Below, piece after piece: positions 22,068 to 31,121 of a stretch of 37,239 bases of DNA. The stretch covers positions 1-37,239 of the forward strand of contig SHUF01000024.1 in assembly GCA_009694745.1 (NCBI GenBank), given 5' to 3'. The stretch's first letter is position 1; the number at the start of each line of letters is the position of its first letter. The notes beneath the pieces are model-generated. The model was not told the DNA's origin and searched no databases. It was given only the letters and a program-made list of their open reading frames with translations. The position numbers and the translations under genes are program-made. This DNA is from Acidobacteriota bacterium. GTDB lineage: Bacteria > Acidobacteriota > Vicinamibacteria > Vicinamibacterales > SCN-69-37.

Positions 22068-22467
22068 ACGTAAAGGTGCCGTTCATCGGTTCGGGCGCAC
22101 AGTCGCCACCGATGGTGACCGCTCCGGAAATGACCTTCTTGTCGGCGGGAATTTTCGCCGTCCCCTCCAAAACGCCCATGCAGCCCTGGTCCGTCATTTC
22201 GTAGGGGTACTCGAACGTCCATTCGCCCTTCTCGATCCAGCCGGCCAGATTCGCCTTCACCGTGGTCGGACTGACGATGGCCATCGTGCCGGTGACCATA
22301 CCTTTGGCGTCCACGCTGAATGTGGTGGTTCCTGTGTAGGCGGCCTCCTGCCCTGCTGGTCCGACCAGAATCGACACGTCGTACACCGGTCCTGCCGCCG
22401 GCGTCTGGGCCGAAATTCCCGCCATACCCGCAACCACCAACACCGCTGCCAATACTCTTGCTCGCAT
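22045..22467 (-). CDS. Small secreted protein of unknown function
   Basis: This encodes 140 residues. A signal peptide covers about residues 1-22 (MRARVLAAVLVVAGMAGISAQ). The mature part is mainly beta (VYDVSILVGPAGQEAAYTGTTTFSVDAKGMVTGTMAIVSP) with two cysteines (TDQGCMGVLEG and IGGDCAPEPMNG) that may form a disulfide. I do not recognise a named family. ATG 22467 is preferred because of the signal peptide and a GGAGG ribosome site 8-12 bases upstream; the frame is open further, to 22542, without such support. It converges on the adaptor gene, overlapping it by 23 bp. No active-site pattern is seen. Confidence 0.72.
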   Translation of the reverse strand: MRARVLAAVLVVAGMAGISAQTPAAGPVYDVSILVGPAGQEAAYTGTTTFSVDAKGMVTGTMAIVSPTTVKANLAGWIEKGEWTFEYPYEMTDQGCMGVLEGTAKIPADKKVISGAVTIGGDCAPEPMNGTFTFTLQAKK

Positions 22468-22603
22468 GTCTGATACCTCCGCTGCTTTGACGGCACACAC
22501 GCCGAAAGGGTTCATTGTATGGCCAGCCTTAGACCACAGCATTCGGAAGGATTAGGCTACGCACGGGCGGATATCGATCCGGAACGTAGCTCGGGCTGGT
22601 TCT

Positions 22604-25372
22604 TTAACGCACTCGCGCGGCGTCTGGATCCGCGCGAACCACGATGGTCGAGTTCAGGACCTTGTCGCCGATGGTGAGCTTCACGCGATAGGTGCCCGGG
22701 CCGACGGCCGCCGGCCCAGCGCCGGCACCAGGCCCGGCACCGCGCCCACCACCGCCACCTGCCGCGGCAAAACTCAACGGCCAGAAGTACCGGTTAATCC
22801 CCTGCTTCACCGGGATGTCTGCGGTGAACGTCCGCGCACCGTCGGCACTGACAATCTCGATCTTCGCCGGGCCCGCCGGGGCCTTGCCGACAAAGAACGA
22901 TACCGTCGCAGAATTTGTCAGTTCGCTCGGTGAGTTGGCGGGCGCACGCTGCGCAATGGTCAGCGGGTTACGTCCTTGAAACAGCAGATGGCCTCGCGTG
23001 GCCCCGCGGCTGATCGCCTTCCACACCGTCGCGACCGGGTTGCTGAACGCGTGCGCATCGGCCCCGAGCACGGCCGGCGTCAACTGCTGCAACGGCGTGA
23101 TGTCGTCGAGAATCCACAGACTGCGTCCGTGCGTCGCCGCCACCAGGTCGTTGTCGCGTGGATGAATGACCAGGTCGTGCACCGCCACGGTGGGCATGTC
23201 GGTCATCATCTTGTGCCATTGGGCGCCGCCGTTGACCGAGGCGTACACGCCGAACTCCGTGCCAACAAACAGCAGTGCCGGATTCTTCAAATCTTCCTTC
23301 ACCACGTACACCGGGTCGCGCTGCGGAAGATTCGATGAGATGGACGTCCACGTGGCGCCGTAGTCAGCGGTCTTGAACACGTAGGGCTTGAAGTTGCTGG
23401 TGCGGTGGCCGTCAAACGAAACATAGGCCGTGCCGGCGTCGAAATGCGAGGGCTCCACGCGACTGACCCACGTGCGCGCAGGCACCTGGCTCACCGGGAT
23501 GTTGTTGCGCACGTTTGTCCATGTGGCGCCGCCGTCGCGCGTCACCTGCACGTTGCCGTCATCGGTGCCCGCCCAGATGACACCGGGGCGCAGGGATGAC
23601 TCGACCACCGAGATGAGCGTGGCATGCGTCTCGGCTCCGCCGCGTTCACCCATGAACCCGGCTGGCGCCGGTGTGGTGTAGTCGGGATCGTTCGTCGAAA
23701 GGTCGGGGCTGATGATGGTCCAGCTCTCTCCGCGATCGGTGCTGCGCATCAGGCGGTTGCTGCCGAGGTACACGATCTTGGAGTCATGCGGCGACAGCGT
23801 CAGCGGCGAACTCCAGTTGTAGCGGAAACGGGGCGCCGCGCCCTCGCGCGCGGTGACCTCGTCGAAGTTGAGAATGGTCTGCGGCCTCGGCGAGACGCTG
23901 CTGCCGGTCTGGCGGAAGTCCGCATCCAGCCGGCGCACACTACCGTTCTGGGTCTCGGTATAGACGATGGTCCAGTCGTCGGGATCCACCGTCGTGTGGA
24001 AGCCGTCGCCCGAGTGGAACTTGAACCAGTGCTCACCAAGGATGCCGTTGTAGTCGCGGCTGTTGGTGGTGCCGCCCCAGTTGCCGCTGTCCTGCAGGCC
24101 ACCGTAAACGTGATACGGGTCGCGGTTATCCACGGTGATGGCGTAGAACTGGCCGATGTCCATGTTGTCGAACATGATGAACGTTCGGCCGCCGTCGTAG
24201 GTCACCGACGCACCTTTGTCGTTGCCGATGTAGAAACGATCGCTATTGGTGGGGTCGATCCACATCGCGTGGAAGTCGCCTTCGATGCCCGGCAGGTTGC
24301 GCGAGAACGTGCGCCCGCCGTCTTCGGATATCTGCGCCGACACCACCAGGTAGTACAAACGGTTCGGAAAGTTCGGATCGAGCTGCACGTGGCTGTAGTA
24401 AAACGGCCGGTCGTTGCTAGCGTTGACGTAGGTCCACGTGAGGCCGGCATCCTCAGACCGGTAGATGCCCGAGCCGGGCATTTTCAAATCGCGCGTGACC
24501 GCCGCCTCAACAATCGCCGAGAGGATCTTCGGGTTCTTGCGATGAATAGTGATCGTCACCTTGCCGGTGTTCCCCGCGGGCAATCCGGTGGTCAGCTTCG
24601 TCCAGGTATCACCGCCGTTGATCGATTTATAGATGCCGCCATTCGGGCCGCCGCTCTCGAAAATGAAGGGCCGGCGAATCCGTTCCCACATTCCCGCGTA
24701 CAGAATGTTCGGGTTGGTCGGATCCATCTGGATGTCGGAGGCGCCGGTCTTGCCGTCGGTGGGCAAGCCGTTCGCCAGACGCCGCCAGGTCTTGCCGCCG
24801 TCGACGGTCTTATAGAGGCCCCGATCTGGGTTGTGCTCCCACAGATGCCCCTGCGCCGCTACGTACGCAATGTCCGGATTGGTGGGATGCGTCAGCACGC
24901 GGCCGATATGATGTGACTCGGGCAACCCCACGTTCACAAACGTCTTGCCGGCGTCGGTGGACTTGTAGACACCGTCTCCCCACGCCACGCTGTTGCGCAC
25001 GCAGTCTTCACCCGTGCCCACCCAGATGATGTTGGGATCCTTCTGATAGATGGCGATGTCGCCAATCGAGGCCACCGGATAGTTCGTGAAAATCGCATCC
25101 CACGTGGTGCCTGCGTTCACAGACTTCCACACTCCGCCGGACGCCGAGCCCACATACACGATGGCCGGATTGGCCTCCACCGCTTCGATGTCCGAAATGC
25201 GCCCCGCCATGTTGGCCGGTCCGATGTTGCGCCACCGCAGTTGGCCGAACAGCGATTCAGCGTTCAACGCGGCCGGCGTCTGCGCGAAAGGATTCGCTGC
25301 GACCGAGACGAGGCCAAACACGCCGAGGCCGGCGGCCAGCAGCACTTTGAATTTTGATGTTGAGCGAACCAT
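22604..25372 (-). CDS. Secreted BNR/sortilin-like beta-propeller protein
   Basis: This encodes 922 residues. A signal peptide covers residues 1-31 (MVRSTSKFKVLLAAGLGVFGLVSVAANPFAQ). Many BNR-like repeats follow, with the recurrent pattern S.DGG.TW or a variant at strand ends: IVYVGSASGGVWKSVNAGTTWDAIF, IIWVGTGEDCVRNSVAWGDGVYKSTDAGKTF, RLYYLVVSAQISEDGGRTFSRN, and YLGSNRLMRSTDRGESWTII. The C-terminal part is a beta-sandwich with Gly/Ala/Pro spacers (GGGGGRGAGPGAGAGPAAVG near residue 879). Members of this type resemble the VPS10/sortilin propeller and sialidase-like repeats, but no sialidase Arg triad is seen, so it is probably not catalytic. The ribosome site is GGGGGAAG before ATG 25372. It is divergent from the gene at 25471. 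Intact. Confidence 0.88.
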   Translation of the reverse strand: MVRSTSKFKVLLAAGLGVFGLVSVAANPFAQTPAALNAESLFGQLRWRNIGPANMAGRISDIEAVEANPAIVYVGSASGGVWKSVNAGTTWDAIFTNYPVASIGDIAIYQKDPNIIWVGTGEDCVRNSVAWGDGVYKSTDAGKTFVNVGLPESHHIGRVLTHPTNPDIAYVAAQGHLWEHNPDRGLYKTVDGGKTWRRLANGLPTDGKTGASDIQMDPTNPNILYAGMWERIRRPFIFESGGPNGGIYKSINGGDTWTKLTTGLPAGNTGKVTITIHRKNPKILSAIVEAAVTRDLKMPGSGIYRSEDAGLTWTYVNASNDRPFYYSHVQLDPNFPNRLYYLVVSAQISEDGGRTFSRNLPGIEGDFHAMWIDPTNSDRFYIGNDKGASVTYDGGRTFIMFDNMDIGQFYAITVDNRDPYHVYGGLQDSGNWGGTTNSRDYNGILGEHWFKFHSGDGFHTTVDPDDWTIVYTETQNGSVRRLDADFRQTGSSVSPRPQTILNFDEVTAREGAAPRFRYNWSSPLTLSPHDSKIVYLGSNRLMRSTDRGESWTIISPDLSTNDPDYTTPAPAGFMGERGGAETHATLISVVESSLRPGVIWAGTDDGNVQVTRDGGATWTNVRNNIPVSQVPARTWVSRVEPSHFDAGTAYVSFDGHRTSNFKPYVFKTADYGATWTSISSNLPQRDPVYVVKEDLKNPALLFVGTEFGVYASVNGGAQWHKMMTDMPTVAVHDLVIHPRDNDLVAATHGRSLWILDDITPLQQLTPAVLGADAHAFSNPVATVWKAISRGATRGHLLFQGRNPLTIAQRAPANSPSELTNSATVSFFVGKAPAGPAKIEIVSADGARTFTADIPVKQGINRYFWPLSFAAAGGGGGRGAGPGAGAGPAAVGPGTYRVKLTIGDKVLNSTIVVRADPDAARVR

Positions 25373-25470
25373 GGACACTTCCCCCGGTGGGATAGTATTT
25401 GCGCCGGGCCCGGGGCGCAACCGCACGAGCGCGCGCCCGCGTCCCTTTGACTGGCGCAGGAGGAGACATT

Positions 25471-25854
25471 GTGAGCACACGTCGCACGAGTCAGCTGGTG
25501 GTGGCAGTAACGCTGGCATTCGCCTCACTGGGAGCCGCCACCTGGGCCCAGAATGCCAACCAGACCTCTACCGAGTTCTACCTGGCCTATCGCGTGGCGT
25601 TCGACAAAGCCAAGCCTGTGGCCGACATCCGGCCATGGCACTCAAAAGCCGTGCAGGCCAAGATGGACGCGACGTCGAAGGAAGACGCCGTCATGATGTT
25701 CGACATGGTCAAGATGTTGGCCGCCGTGACCAACCTCAAGGTCATCAAGGAAACCAAGACGGCAGCCGGCGTGACCTTGTCGGTCGAAGCCCTCGACTCG
25801 GACAAGAAAAAAACCACGGGCCAGGTCTTCCTGATTCGCGAGGGCGGCGCGTGA
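25471..25854 (+). CDS. Small secreted protein of unknown function
   Basis: This encodes 127 residues from GTG 25471, which is 5 bases after an AGGAGGAG ribosome site. A signal peptide covers residues 1-26 (STRRTSQLVVAVTLAFASLGAATWAQ). The mature part is helical then strand-like (EFYLAYRVAFDKAKPVADIRPWHSKAVQAKMDATSKEDAVMMFDMVKMLAAVTNLKVIKETKTAAGVTLSVEAL). It resembles short secreted proteins of Acidobacteriota but no function is known. It is divergent from the BNR propeller gene (98-bp gap), so both promoters lie there. Intact. Confidence 0.72.
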   Translation: MSTRRTSQLVVAVTLAFASLGAATWAQNANQTSTEFYLAYRVAFDKAKPVADIRPWHSKAVQAKMDATSKEDAVMMFDMVKMLAAVTNLKVIKETKTAAGVTLSVEALDSDKKKTTGQVFLIREGGA

Positions 25855-25880
25855 AAACTCGAACGCGAGCAGTGGTCGTC

Positions 25881-25997
25881 CTACCCTTTGGCTGAAATCA
25901 TCGGTACGTTCTGAGTGTTGGGCACGTAGTATTTCGGACTGCACGCCACCGACACGAAGAGGAAGGCGACGCCACACGCGTTGGGTATCCGTTTCAT
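25881..25997 (-). pseudogene. Truncated lipoprotein, N-terminal 38 codons
   Basis: ATG 25997 opens a frame encoding a lipoprotein signal (MKRIPNACGVAFLFVSVACS, with VSVAC as lipobox and Cys19 as lipid site) and the start of a mature region, PKYYVPNTQNVPMISAKG, then TAG at 25881-25883. YVPNTQNVP is a stretch I associate with longer outer-membrane lipoproteins of Acidobacteriota, so this looks like the beginning of a once longer gene. Beyond the stop the same frame shows no continuing protein. It lies 16 bp after the stop of the HAD phosphatase gene on the same strand. It may still give a tiny lipoprotein. No gene was found in the 26 bp before the next convergent gene. Confidence 0.5.
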
Positions 25998-26013
25998 GAC
26001 GGGGAATTCAATC

Positions 26014-26814
26014 TCAGCGCCGACCGATGAGCTGATGCAACCGATCGAGGGTCTCCTGGCTGGGCGGCGGTTCGGAATCGCCCAGAATCGCGCGAATCCA
26101 GTGGCCGTCTGTGGGGTTCGGGAACAGGATAAAACGCCGGCCGAACTCGTTCCGGTCTGCGGCCAGCCGCTGCCGCCGGCGCTGGGCGTCGGTCACGTAG
26201 TAGGACCGCCGGAAGTCGTTCAGGTTGTCGCCCAGGTAGACCGCCACGTCGTGCGACTGCGCCACCTGGCGCTGACGCGGCTCCTTGTCCGAACTGTCCG
26301 TGATCACGGTCAGATGTTCGGCATCCGCAAACGGCAGGCCGGCGGCCTTCAGATTGCCCAGGGCCAGTTCCATTGTCATGGGCCCCTGGTCGCGGCTCGT
26401 GATGTAGAAGACCTCAACGCCCGAATCGCGGCAGAAGTTCAGGAAGTCCAACGCTCCTGGACTGGCGCGCACCTTGTTTTTTGCGACCCACACATCCCAG
26501 CGGGCGTCTTCAAACAACTGCGCGTCGGCGGCAAGCACTTCGCGCCAGTAGTCGCGCGTGTCCAGCACCGTGTCATCCAGATCCGAGATGACCGCCAGGG
26601 ATCGCCGCCCGTCTCTAAGCGCACGATCCACGTGCATCTTTGCAACATTAAAGCCCTGCAGATACAGAGCCTCGTACTCGGCCGACGTTTCCTTCCAGGC
26701 CACCGCCATGGCGAGCGCATTGCTCGCACGCGGCGCCTCATCAGCTTTGCCGCAACCGACCGCGCCGATCGCGGCAAGAGTCAGTGCGATGGCTGCCTTA
26801 TTTCCGGCGCTCAC
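26014..26814 (-). CDS. HAD-family acid phosphatase lipoprotein, class B/C (e(P4)-like)
   Basis: This encodes 266 residues from GTG 26814. A lipoprotein signal ends GAVGC, with Cys21 as the lipid site. The HAD nucleophile motif SDLDDTVLDT carries D78, and D80 is the acid/base. YITSRDQG supplies the motif II Ser/Thr, and GDNLNDF the final acidic motif. The layout fits outer-membrane or periplasmic acid phosphatases of the e(P4)/class C group, which release phosphate from nucleotides or other monoesters. The GTG overlaps the stop of the PQQ-like gene by 17 bp, favouring coupled translation. It is the last intact gene of the minus-strand propeller cluster. Substrate unknown. Confidence 0.85.
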   Translation of the reverse strand: MSAGNKAAIALTLAAIGAVGCGKADEAPRASNALAMAVAWKETSAEYEALYLQGFNVAKMHVDRALRDGRRSLAVISDLDDTVLDTRDYWREVLAADAQLFEDARWDVWVAKNKVRASPGALDFLNFCRDSGVEVFYITSRDQGPMTMELALGNLKAAGLPFADAEHLTVITDSSDKEPRQRQVAQSHDVAVYLGDNLNDFRRSYYVTDAQRRRQRLAADRNEFGRRFILFPNPTDGHWIRAILGDSEPPPSQETLDRLHQLIGRR

Positions 26815-28219
26815 CGATCGCCCACAGGAACGACGCGGTGCGCATGAAGATCTGCCCTTCAGAGATCGCCACCGTGCTGAGGCAGTACGGCGAACAGTCA
26901 TCGGCCAGGCGATTGGAGGCCAGCACCTCGAACTTGGGGCCGGCACGATAGACCGTCGTGATCCCTTCCTCTTCAGTGGTGACATAGATCTTGCCGTCCG
27001 CCAGAATCGGCGACGCGCTGTAGGTGCCTGACGGCAGCCGCTCGGGCCCGTACACTACCGCGCCCGTCTTCGCATCGAGTGCGAAGGCCACACCCCGGTC
27101 CCGCACGATGTAGAGGAGCTTGCCGTCGCTGACGGGCGTGGGCACATCCGGGCCCTGCGCAAAGGTCCACGCCACGTGCGAGCCGGCCACGTCTCCGTTG
27201 CCACCGGGCCTGATGGCGACCATCGGATTCTCGCGCGTCGGCGCAATGACGAGGTCGCCCACCACGGTCGGTGACGCCACGATGCGGTAGTTGCGGCCCC
27301 GCTGTGGATTGAGGACGTCAGCGCGCCAGTATTCAGCGCCTGTCGCAGGATTGTGACCCGACACCACATCGCCGCCGGTAATGATGAGTTCCGGGCGGCC
27401 GCTGATCTCGGCCCAGGCCGGCGTGGTGTAAGAATCCGGTGACTCTGACACGGCCTCGGTCAACCGCTCCACGTGCCAGAGGGTCTTGCCGGTGGCCGCA
27501 TCGATCTTAAGCAGGTATGACGGGTCGTCGGTCTTCATGCCGTGCAGCACTTGTACGTACACCGCGTTGTCCTTGAGCAGCGGCGATGAGGCGTAGCCCC
27601 AGTTCAACCCGAAACGGCCATAGTCGGTCTGCACGTTGCGCGACCAGATTTCCTTGCCGGCGAAGTCAAACGCCTGGAGCGTGCCCACACCAGTCATCAC
27701 CCACACATGGCGACCGTCAGTGACTGGCGACGGTGACGACATGTTCTGCTTGCGCTCCATGTGGTTGGAGTCGGCAAGGGGACGCTTCCACGAAACGGTC
27801 TGCTTGCGCCGGTCCACGGACCACAGTTCAAGCGCGCCGTTGTTGGCGCCCGTCGCGACATTGAGGAAGATCGTATCGCCCCAGATGATCGGGGTGGAGC
27901 CGCTGTAGGCGGGCAGCGGTAGTTTCCAGGACACGTTCTCTGTCTTGAGGTTCGCGCATACAAACGGCGTGAGCGGACGGCCTTCTCGTCCCCCGCCGCG
28001 CCCTTGCGGAGCCGCACTCGCCCCTATCGCGGCTCCGGCCGTGGCAGAACCAGACGCGGCTCCCTCGGCCACGCACGTGGCCCCCCACGTCACAGGCAGC
28101 CCGGTCTCCGTGCTGACACCGTTGTGCGAGGGGCCGCGCCAGTGTGGCCAGTTGTCGGCAAAAATCGCGGTGCCGGTCGCGACGGTGAGCAACGAAGTCA
28201 AGCTAAGGACAGCGCGCAT
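26798..28219 (-). CDS. PQQ-like beta-propeller repeat protein (473 aa)
   Basis: This encodes 473 residues. A signal peptide covers residues 1 to about 21 (MRAVLSLTSLLTVATGTAIFA). It then has the PQQ-propeller style opening DNWPHWRGPSHNGVSTETGLPVTWG, and repeats with strand patterns such as GALELWSVDRRKQTVSWKRPLADSN, VWVMTGVGTLQAFDFAGKEIWS, VYVQVLHGMKTDDPSYLLKIDAATGKTLWHVERL, and LLYIVRDRGVAFALDAKTGAVVYGPERL. These give about seven blades. No Asp/Glu dehydrogenase catalytic pair is evident, so the name PQQ-like refers to the fold and not to PQQ binding. A GGGGAG ribosome site precedes ATG 28219. The stop overlaps the HAD gene, and the FG-GAP gene ends 21 bp upstream. Confidence 0.88.
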   Translation of the reverse strand: MRAVLSLTSLLTVATGTAIFADNWPHWRGPSHNGVSTETGLPVTWGATCVAEGAASGSATAGAAIGASAAPQGRGGGREGRPLTPFVCANLKTENVSWKLPLPAYSGSTPIIWGDTIFLNVATGANNGALELWSVDRRKQTVSWKRPLADSNHMERKQNMSSPSPVTDGRHVWVMTGVGTLQAFDFAGKEIWSRNVQTDYGRFGLNWGYASSPLLKDNAVYVQVLHGMKTDDPSYLLKIDAATGKTLWHVERLTEAVSESPDSYTTPAWAEISGRPELIITGGDVVSGHNPATGAEYWRADVLNPQRGRNYRIVASPTVVGDLVIAPTRENPMVAIRPGGNGDVAGSHVAWTFAQGPDVPTPVSDGKLLYIVRDRGVAFALDAKTGAVVYGPERLPSGTYSASPILADGKIYVTTEEEGITTVYRAGPKFEVLASNRLADDCSPYCLSTVAISEGQIFMRTASFLWAIGERRK

Positions 28220-28240
28220 GTGATTCTCCCCTGCGGAACT

Positions 28241-30043
28241 TTACCATCTCCACATCACCAGTCCGCCGCTCACGGTGCCCGCCAGCAGTTCGGCCCGGCC
28301 ATTGCCATCGAGATCGATCGCGAGCGGCGTAGACAGAGGCGGGAGCGGCAGGGTGAATGACGGATCTTCCACAAAGCGGGGCACCAACTTCGTGCCTGCG
28401 TTGCGATACAACACCACCCCACCTGATTCACGACCAACCAGCAAATCCGGCAACCCATCGCCGGTCAGATCCGCAACCGCCGGCCGGCTGCGACGTCCGG
28501 GAGAAAGATCACCCAGTCGCTCGGTGACCAGCACAAACCTGGCGCCCTTCGTCGTCGCGTCGTTTCGATAGTGGACAATTGCGCCGGTGGCCGTGCCGAC
28601 GAGCAGATCGACGTCGCCGTCGCCATCGAGATCGGCAAGGACCGGCGACACCAGGCTCGCGTGCGGAGGCGTGATCGCCGCCGCCGCGTCCTCCACGAAC
28701 TTCGCTTCGCGCGCAGTGCCCTGATTCCGGAAATACCGGATGCCCTGGTTCCACGTACCCACCAGGAGGTCCAGGTCCCCGTCCTGATCGAGGTCGCTCA
28801 GGGTCGGCGCCAGGTGATACGCGATCATCGGGGTGAGTGGCGCCTCCTGGTACAGCGATGGCACGGTCTTCGTCCCAACGTTGCGGAAGATGGTCAACTG
28901 CCCCGCATCACCCGGCGGCACGATCTTGCTACCGACGATCAGGTCCAGGTCGCCATCGGCATCCAGGTCGCCGGCTGCGGGAACACTCTCGCTGCCAAGG
29001 TCGATGCCATTGAGGAATCGCCTGGTGCGCAGTTCAAACCTGTCCTTCGCTGTCCGCTCGAAGTGATAAAAATTGTCGGAGGCGGTGGTCACGGGATTGT
29101 TCGCCCCACCGATCACTCCCATCAGGAAGTCCAGGTCACCATCGAAGTCAAGGTCCACCGGTACCGGTGCGTTGTACCCGCTCGTGCGGGTATCCGCGAA
29201 TGGCAGCGGCACGGGCTCCGTCCTGAACGACGGCGAGCTGCACGTGGCCCCGTTGTTCTCGACCAGGAGCACGCCGGGCTCGAAGAAGTCGCCCCAGAAG
29301 AGGTCCAGGTCCTTGTCGGCATCGAAGTCTGCGAACGAGAGTGCGTTGGCGCCATGGCGGGTTGACGGACCCGGTGTGCCGACGCGCCCGATGATCTCGA
29401 TGTCCTCCCAGTGATCCGTCAGAAAGGCAAACTGCAGCGAGCCTGGAGCAACCGCTTCGTAGTGAATGACCAGGCCCTCGACACGGCCGATGAAGAGATC
29501 CAGCCGATTGTCGCAGTCGAGATCCACGATTGCCGGAATGTTCTGGCGATCGAGCGCGATCGGCAGGCCGTCCGTGTCGATCAGCGTCCCGCCCGGCTCA
29601 AATCGCGCGACCTGCTTCGTGCCGGCGTTGCGGAAGAACAGGATGTTGCTGAATGGCTTCTCGGCCAGCAGGTCCAGATCACCGTCGGCGTCCAGATCCA
29701 CGAAGCGGTACCACTCGCCCACATCGAGGTTCTGGTAGCGATCCGTCCGCCACTCATACCTCGGCGACGAGACCGTACCGGCGTTTTCAAAGAACCAGAT
29801 CTCGTTGCGAAACTCCTGGAGAAACAGATCGAGATCGCCGTCCGCGTCGATGTCGGCAAACTGCGGACGAGGGACATCAAGGCCGCCGAGAAACGGCACC
29901 GAGAACAGCCGACCGGCGTCGTCTGCCACGAGAAACGGCGCGATGGTGCGCGTAAACGCCAGTGGGGCCTGACGAGCAGGCGCTGCGGCCAGAACACCGC
30001 CAACAAAGATCAGTCCGGCAGCACCGAAAGCACCGAGTCTCAC
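28241..30043 (-). CDS. FG-GAP/VCBS repeat beta-propeller protein
   Basis: This encodes 600 residues from GTG 30043. A signal peptide covers about residues 1-25 (RLGAFGAAGLIFVGGVLAAAPA). There are many integrin-like repeats carrying the DxDxDGxxD calcium-binding loop: FADIDADGDLDLFLQE, VDLDADGDLDLLAEK, VDLDFDGDLDFLMG, SDLDQDGDLDLLVGT, ADLDGDGDVDLLVGT and LDLDGNGRAELLAG. Together they make a beta-propeller with metal-binding loops; such proteins serve in adhesion or binding of surfaces and sugars. No lipid anchor or sorting signal is seen. The start is separated from the YVTN gene's stop by one base (TGA-C-GTG), which makes coupling likely. It probably acts outside the cell or in the periplasm. 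Confidence 0.9.
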   Translation of the reverse strand: MRLGAFGAAGLIFVGGVLAAAPARQAPLAFTRTIAPFLVADDAGRLFSVPFLGGLDVPRPQFADIDADGDLDLFLQEFRNEIWFFENAGTVSSPRYEWRTDRYQNLDVGEWYRFVDLDADGDLDLLAEKPFSNILFFRNAGTKQVARFEPGGTLIDTDGLPIALDRQNIPAIVDLDCDNRLDLFIGRVEGLVIHYEAVAPGSLQFAFLTDHWEDIEIIGRVGTPGPSTRHGANALSFADFDADKDLDLFWGDFFEPGVLLVENNGATCSSPSFRTEPVPLPFADTRTSGYNAPVPVDLDFDGDLDFLMGVIGGANNPVTTASDNFYHFERTAKDRFELRTRRFLNGIDLGSESVPAAGDLDADGDLDLIVGSKIVPPGDAGQLTIFRNVGTKTVPSLYQEAPLTPMIAYHLAPTLSDLDQDGDLDLLVGTWNQGIRYFRNQGTAREAKFVEDAAAAITPPHASLVSPVLADLDGDGDVDLLVGTATGAIVHYRNDATTKGARFVLVTERLGDLSPGRRSRPAVADLTGDGLPDLLVGRESGGVVLYRNAGTKLVPRFVEDPSFTLPLPPLSTPLAIDLDGNGRAELLAGTVSGGLVMWRW

Positions 30044-30044
30044 G

Positions 30045-31121
30045 TCAGCGCGCCGCCCGAATGCCCATGCCTGTCAGGTTCTTCCCAAGAGGGATCGCTT
30101 TTTCAACCATGCGTGTCTTCGTATTCACGATCACAAGTGCGCCCGTGGCATCCATTTCAGGCATCGCGTGACCAGCCATCGCGGGGTCCGCCATGTGGTC
30201 CATCTTGTTATTGTTCGTCACAAACGCTGTGGCGCCATCGGACGAGAACACGATCTGTTGCGGCTGCTTGAGATTGGCGTCGGAGACGCGCGCCACCTCG
30301 GCCCACGTCGTTGTGTCGAGGACGATCAGTTGATTCGTCGCCTTCACAGGCACCCAGACAAACTTCCCGTCAGGCGTGAACGCCGGATCAAACGCCATGG
30401 CGCCGACAGGAATGGACTTCGCGAGTTTCGGCGACGCCGGCGAGGAGATGTCGAAGACAAGGACGTATCCCGTGGCGTCGGTGGACGCCACAAGGGTCTT
30501 CCCATCCGGGGTCACGGCGAACTGCACCAGTGAATGGATGGGCCCTGGCAGGTTGGTGATGCCGACCCGCAGATCCGCAAGCGCGATGCTCGCTATCTGA
30601 TTCACACCGAGGCTGCCCGTGTACGCGTAGCCTGCCGCCGTGGTGGCCATGGGATGCGGACGGGCGAACAAGATCTCCACCTCCTCGCCCTTCATCGACG
30701 TGCGATCGATGATCGCGATTCGCTTAGGAGGATTGACGGCACTCATCGATCGCGTGGCCACTAGGCGATTGCCCGGCGCCAGCGCAAGCATGCCTGGCGT
30801 CTCCATCTCGTAGTGCCCAACCATCCGATCCTGCCGGTCGAACTTGACGACGCGGTTGGCGCCGATGAGGGATACGTACCAGAAGGCGCCGTCGGGTTCG
30901 ACGACCACATAGTGAGGCTTGGCCGTGGCGGTAAAGCCCAGAGCTTGAAAGTCCACGGTGCGGACGACCGACTTCAAGACGGTGTCAACGACCGCGACTT
31001 TGGCGTTGTCCTGCACGCAGACGTAGAGCAGGTCCGGCGGCTGAGTTGCCCGGGACGACGCCGCGCCAACCGTGAGCGTCACGGCGACGAGCGTCAGAAC
31101 CCACCCGACCCGACCGATCAT
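30045..31121 (-). CDS. YVTN-type beta-propeller protein
   Basis: This encodes 358 residues from ATG 31121, overlapping the stop of the upstream gene in an ATGA (31118-31121). A signal peptide is visible (MIGRVGWVLTLVAVTLTVGAASSRA). The mature part has repeats of the YVTN kind: LLYVCVQDNAKVAVVDTVLKSVVRTVDF, AYTGSLGVNQIASIAL, TLVASTDATGYVLVFDIS, and ATAFVTNNNKMDHMADPAMAGHAMPEMD. The last (about residues 305-325) is rich in Met and His and could bind copper or a similar metal. YVTN propellers bind proteins or ligands and sometimes belong to surface layers. Neighbours suggest joint expression with the other propellers. Confidence 0.88.
   Translation of the reverse strand: MIGRVGWVLTLVAVTLTVGAASSRATQPPDLLYVCVQDNAKVAVVDTVLKSVVRTVDFQALGFTATAKPHYVVVEPDGAFWYVSLIGANRVVKFDRQDRMVGHYEMETPGMLALAPGNRLVATRSMSAVNPPKRIAIIDRTSMKGEEVEILFARPHPMATTAAGYAYTGSLGVNQIASIALADLRVGITNLPGPIHSLVQFAVTPDGKTLVASTDATGYVLVFDISSPASPKLAKSIPVGAMAFDPAFTPDGKFVWVPVKATNQLIVLDTTTWAEVARVSDANLKQPQQIVFSSDGATAFVTNNNKMDHMADPAMAGHAMPEMDATGALVIVNTKTRMVEKAIPLGKNLTGMGIRAAR

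Noticed and set aside
23624-24916. 430-residue plus-strand ORF over the BNR propeller
   Set aside because: It has no domain and is the complement of strong BNR coding.
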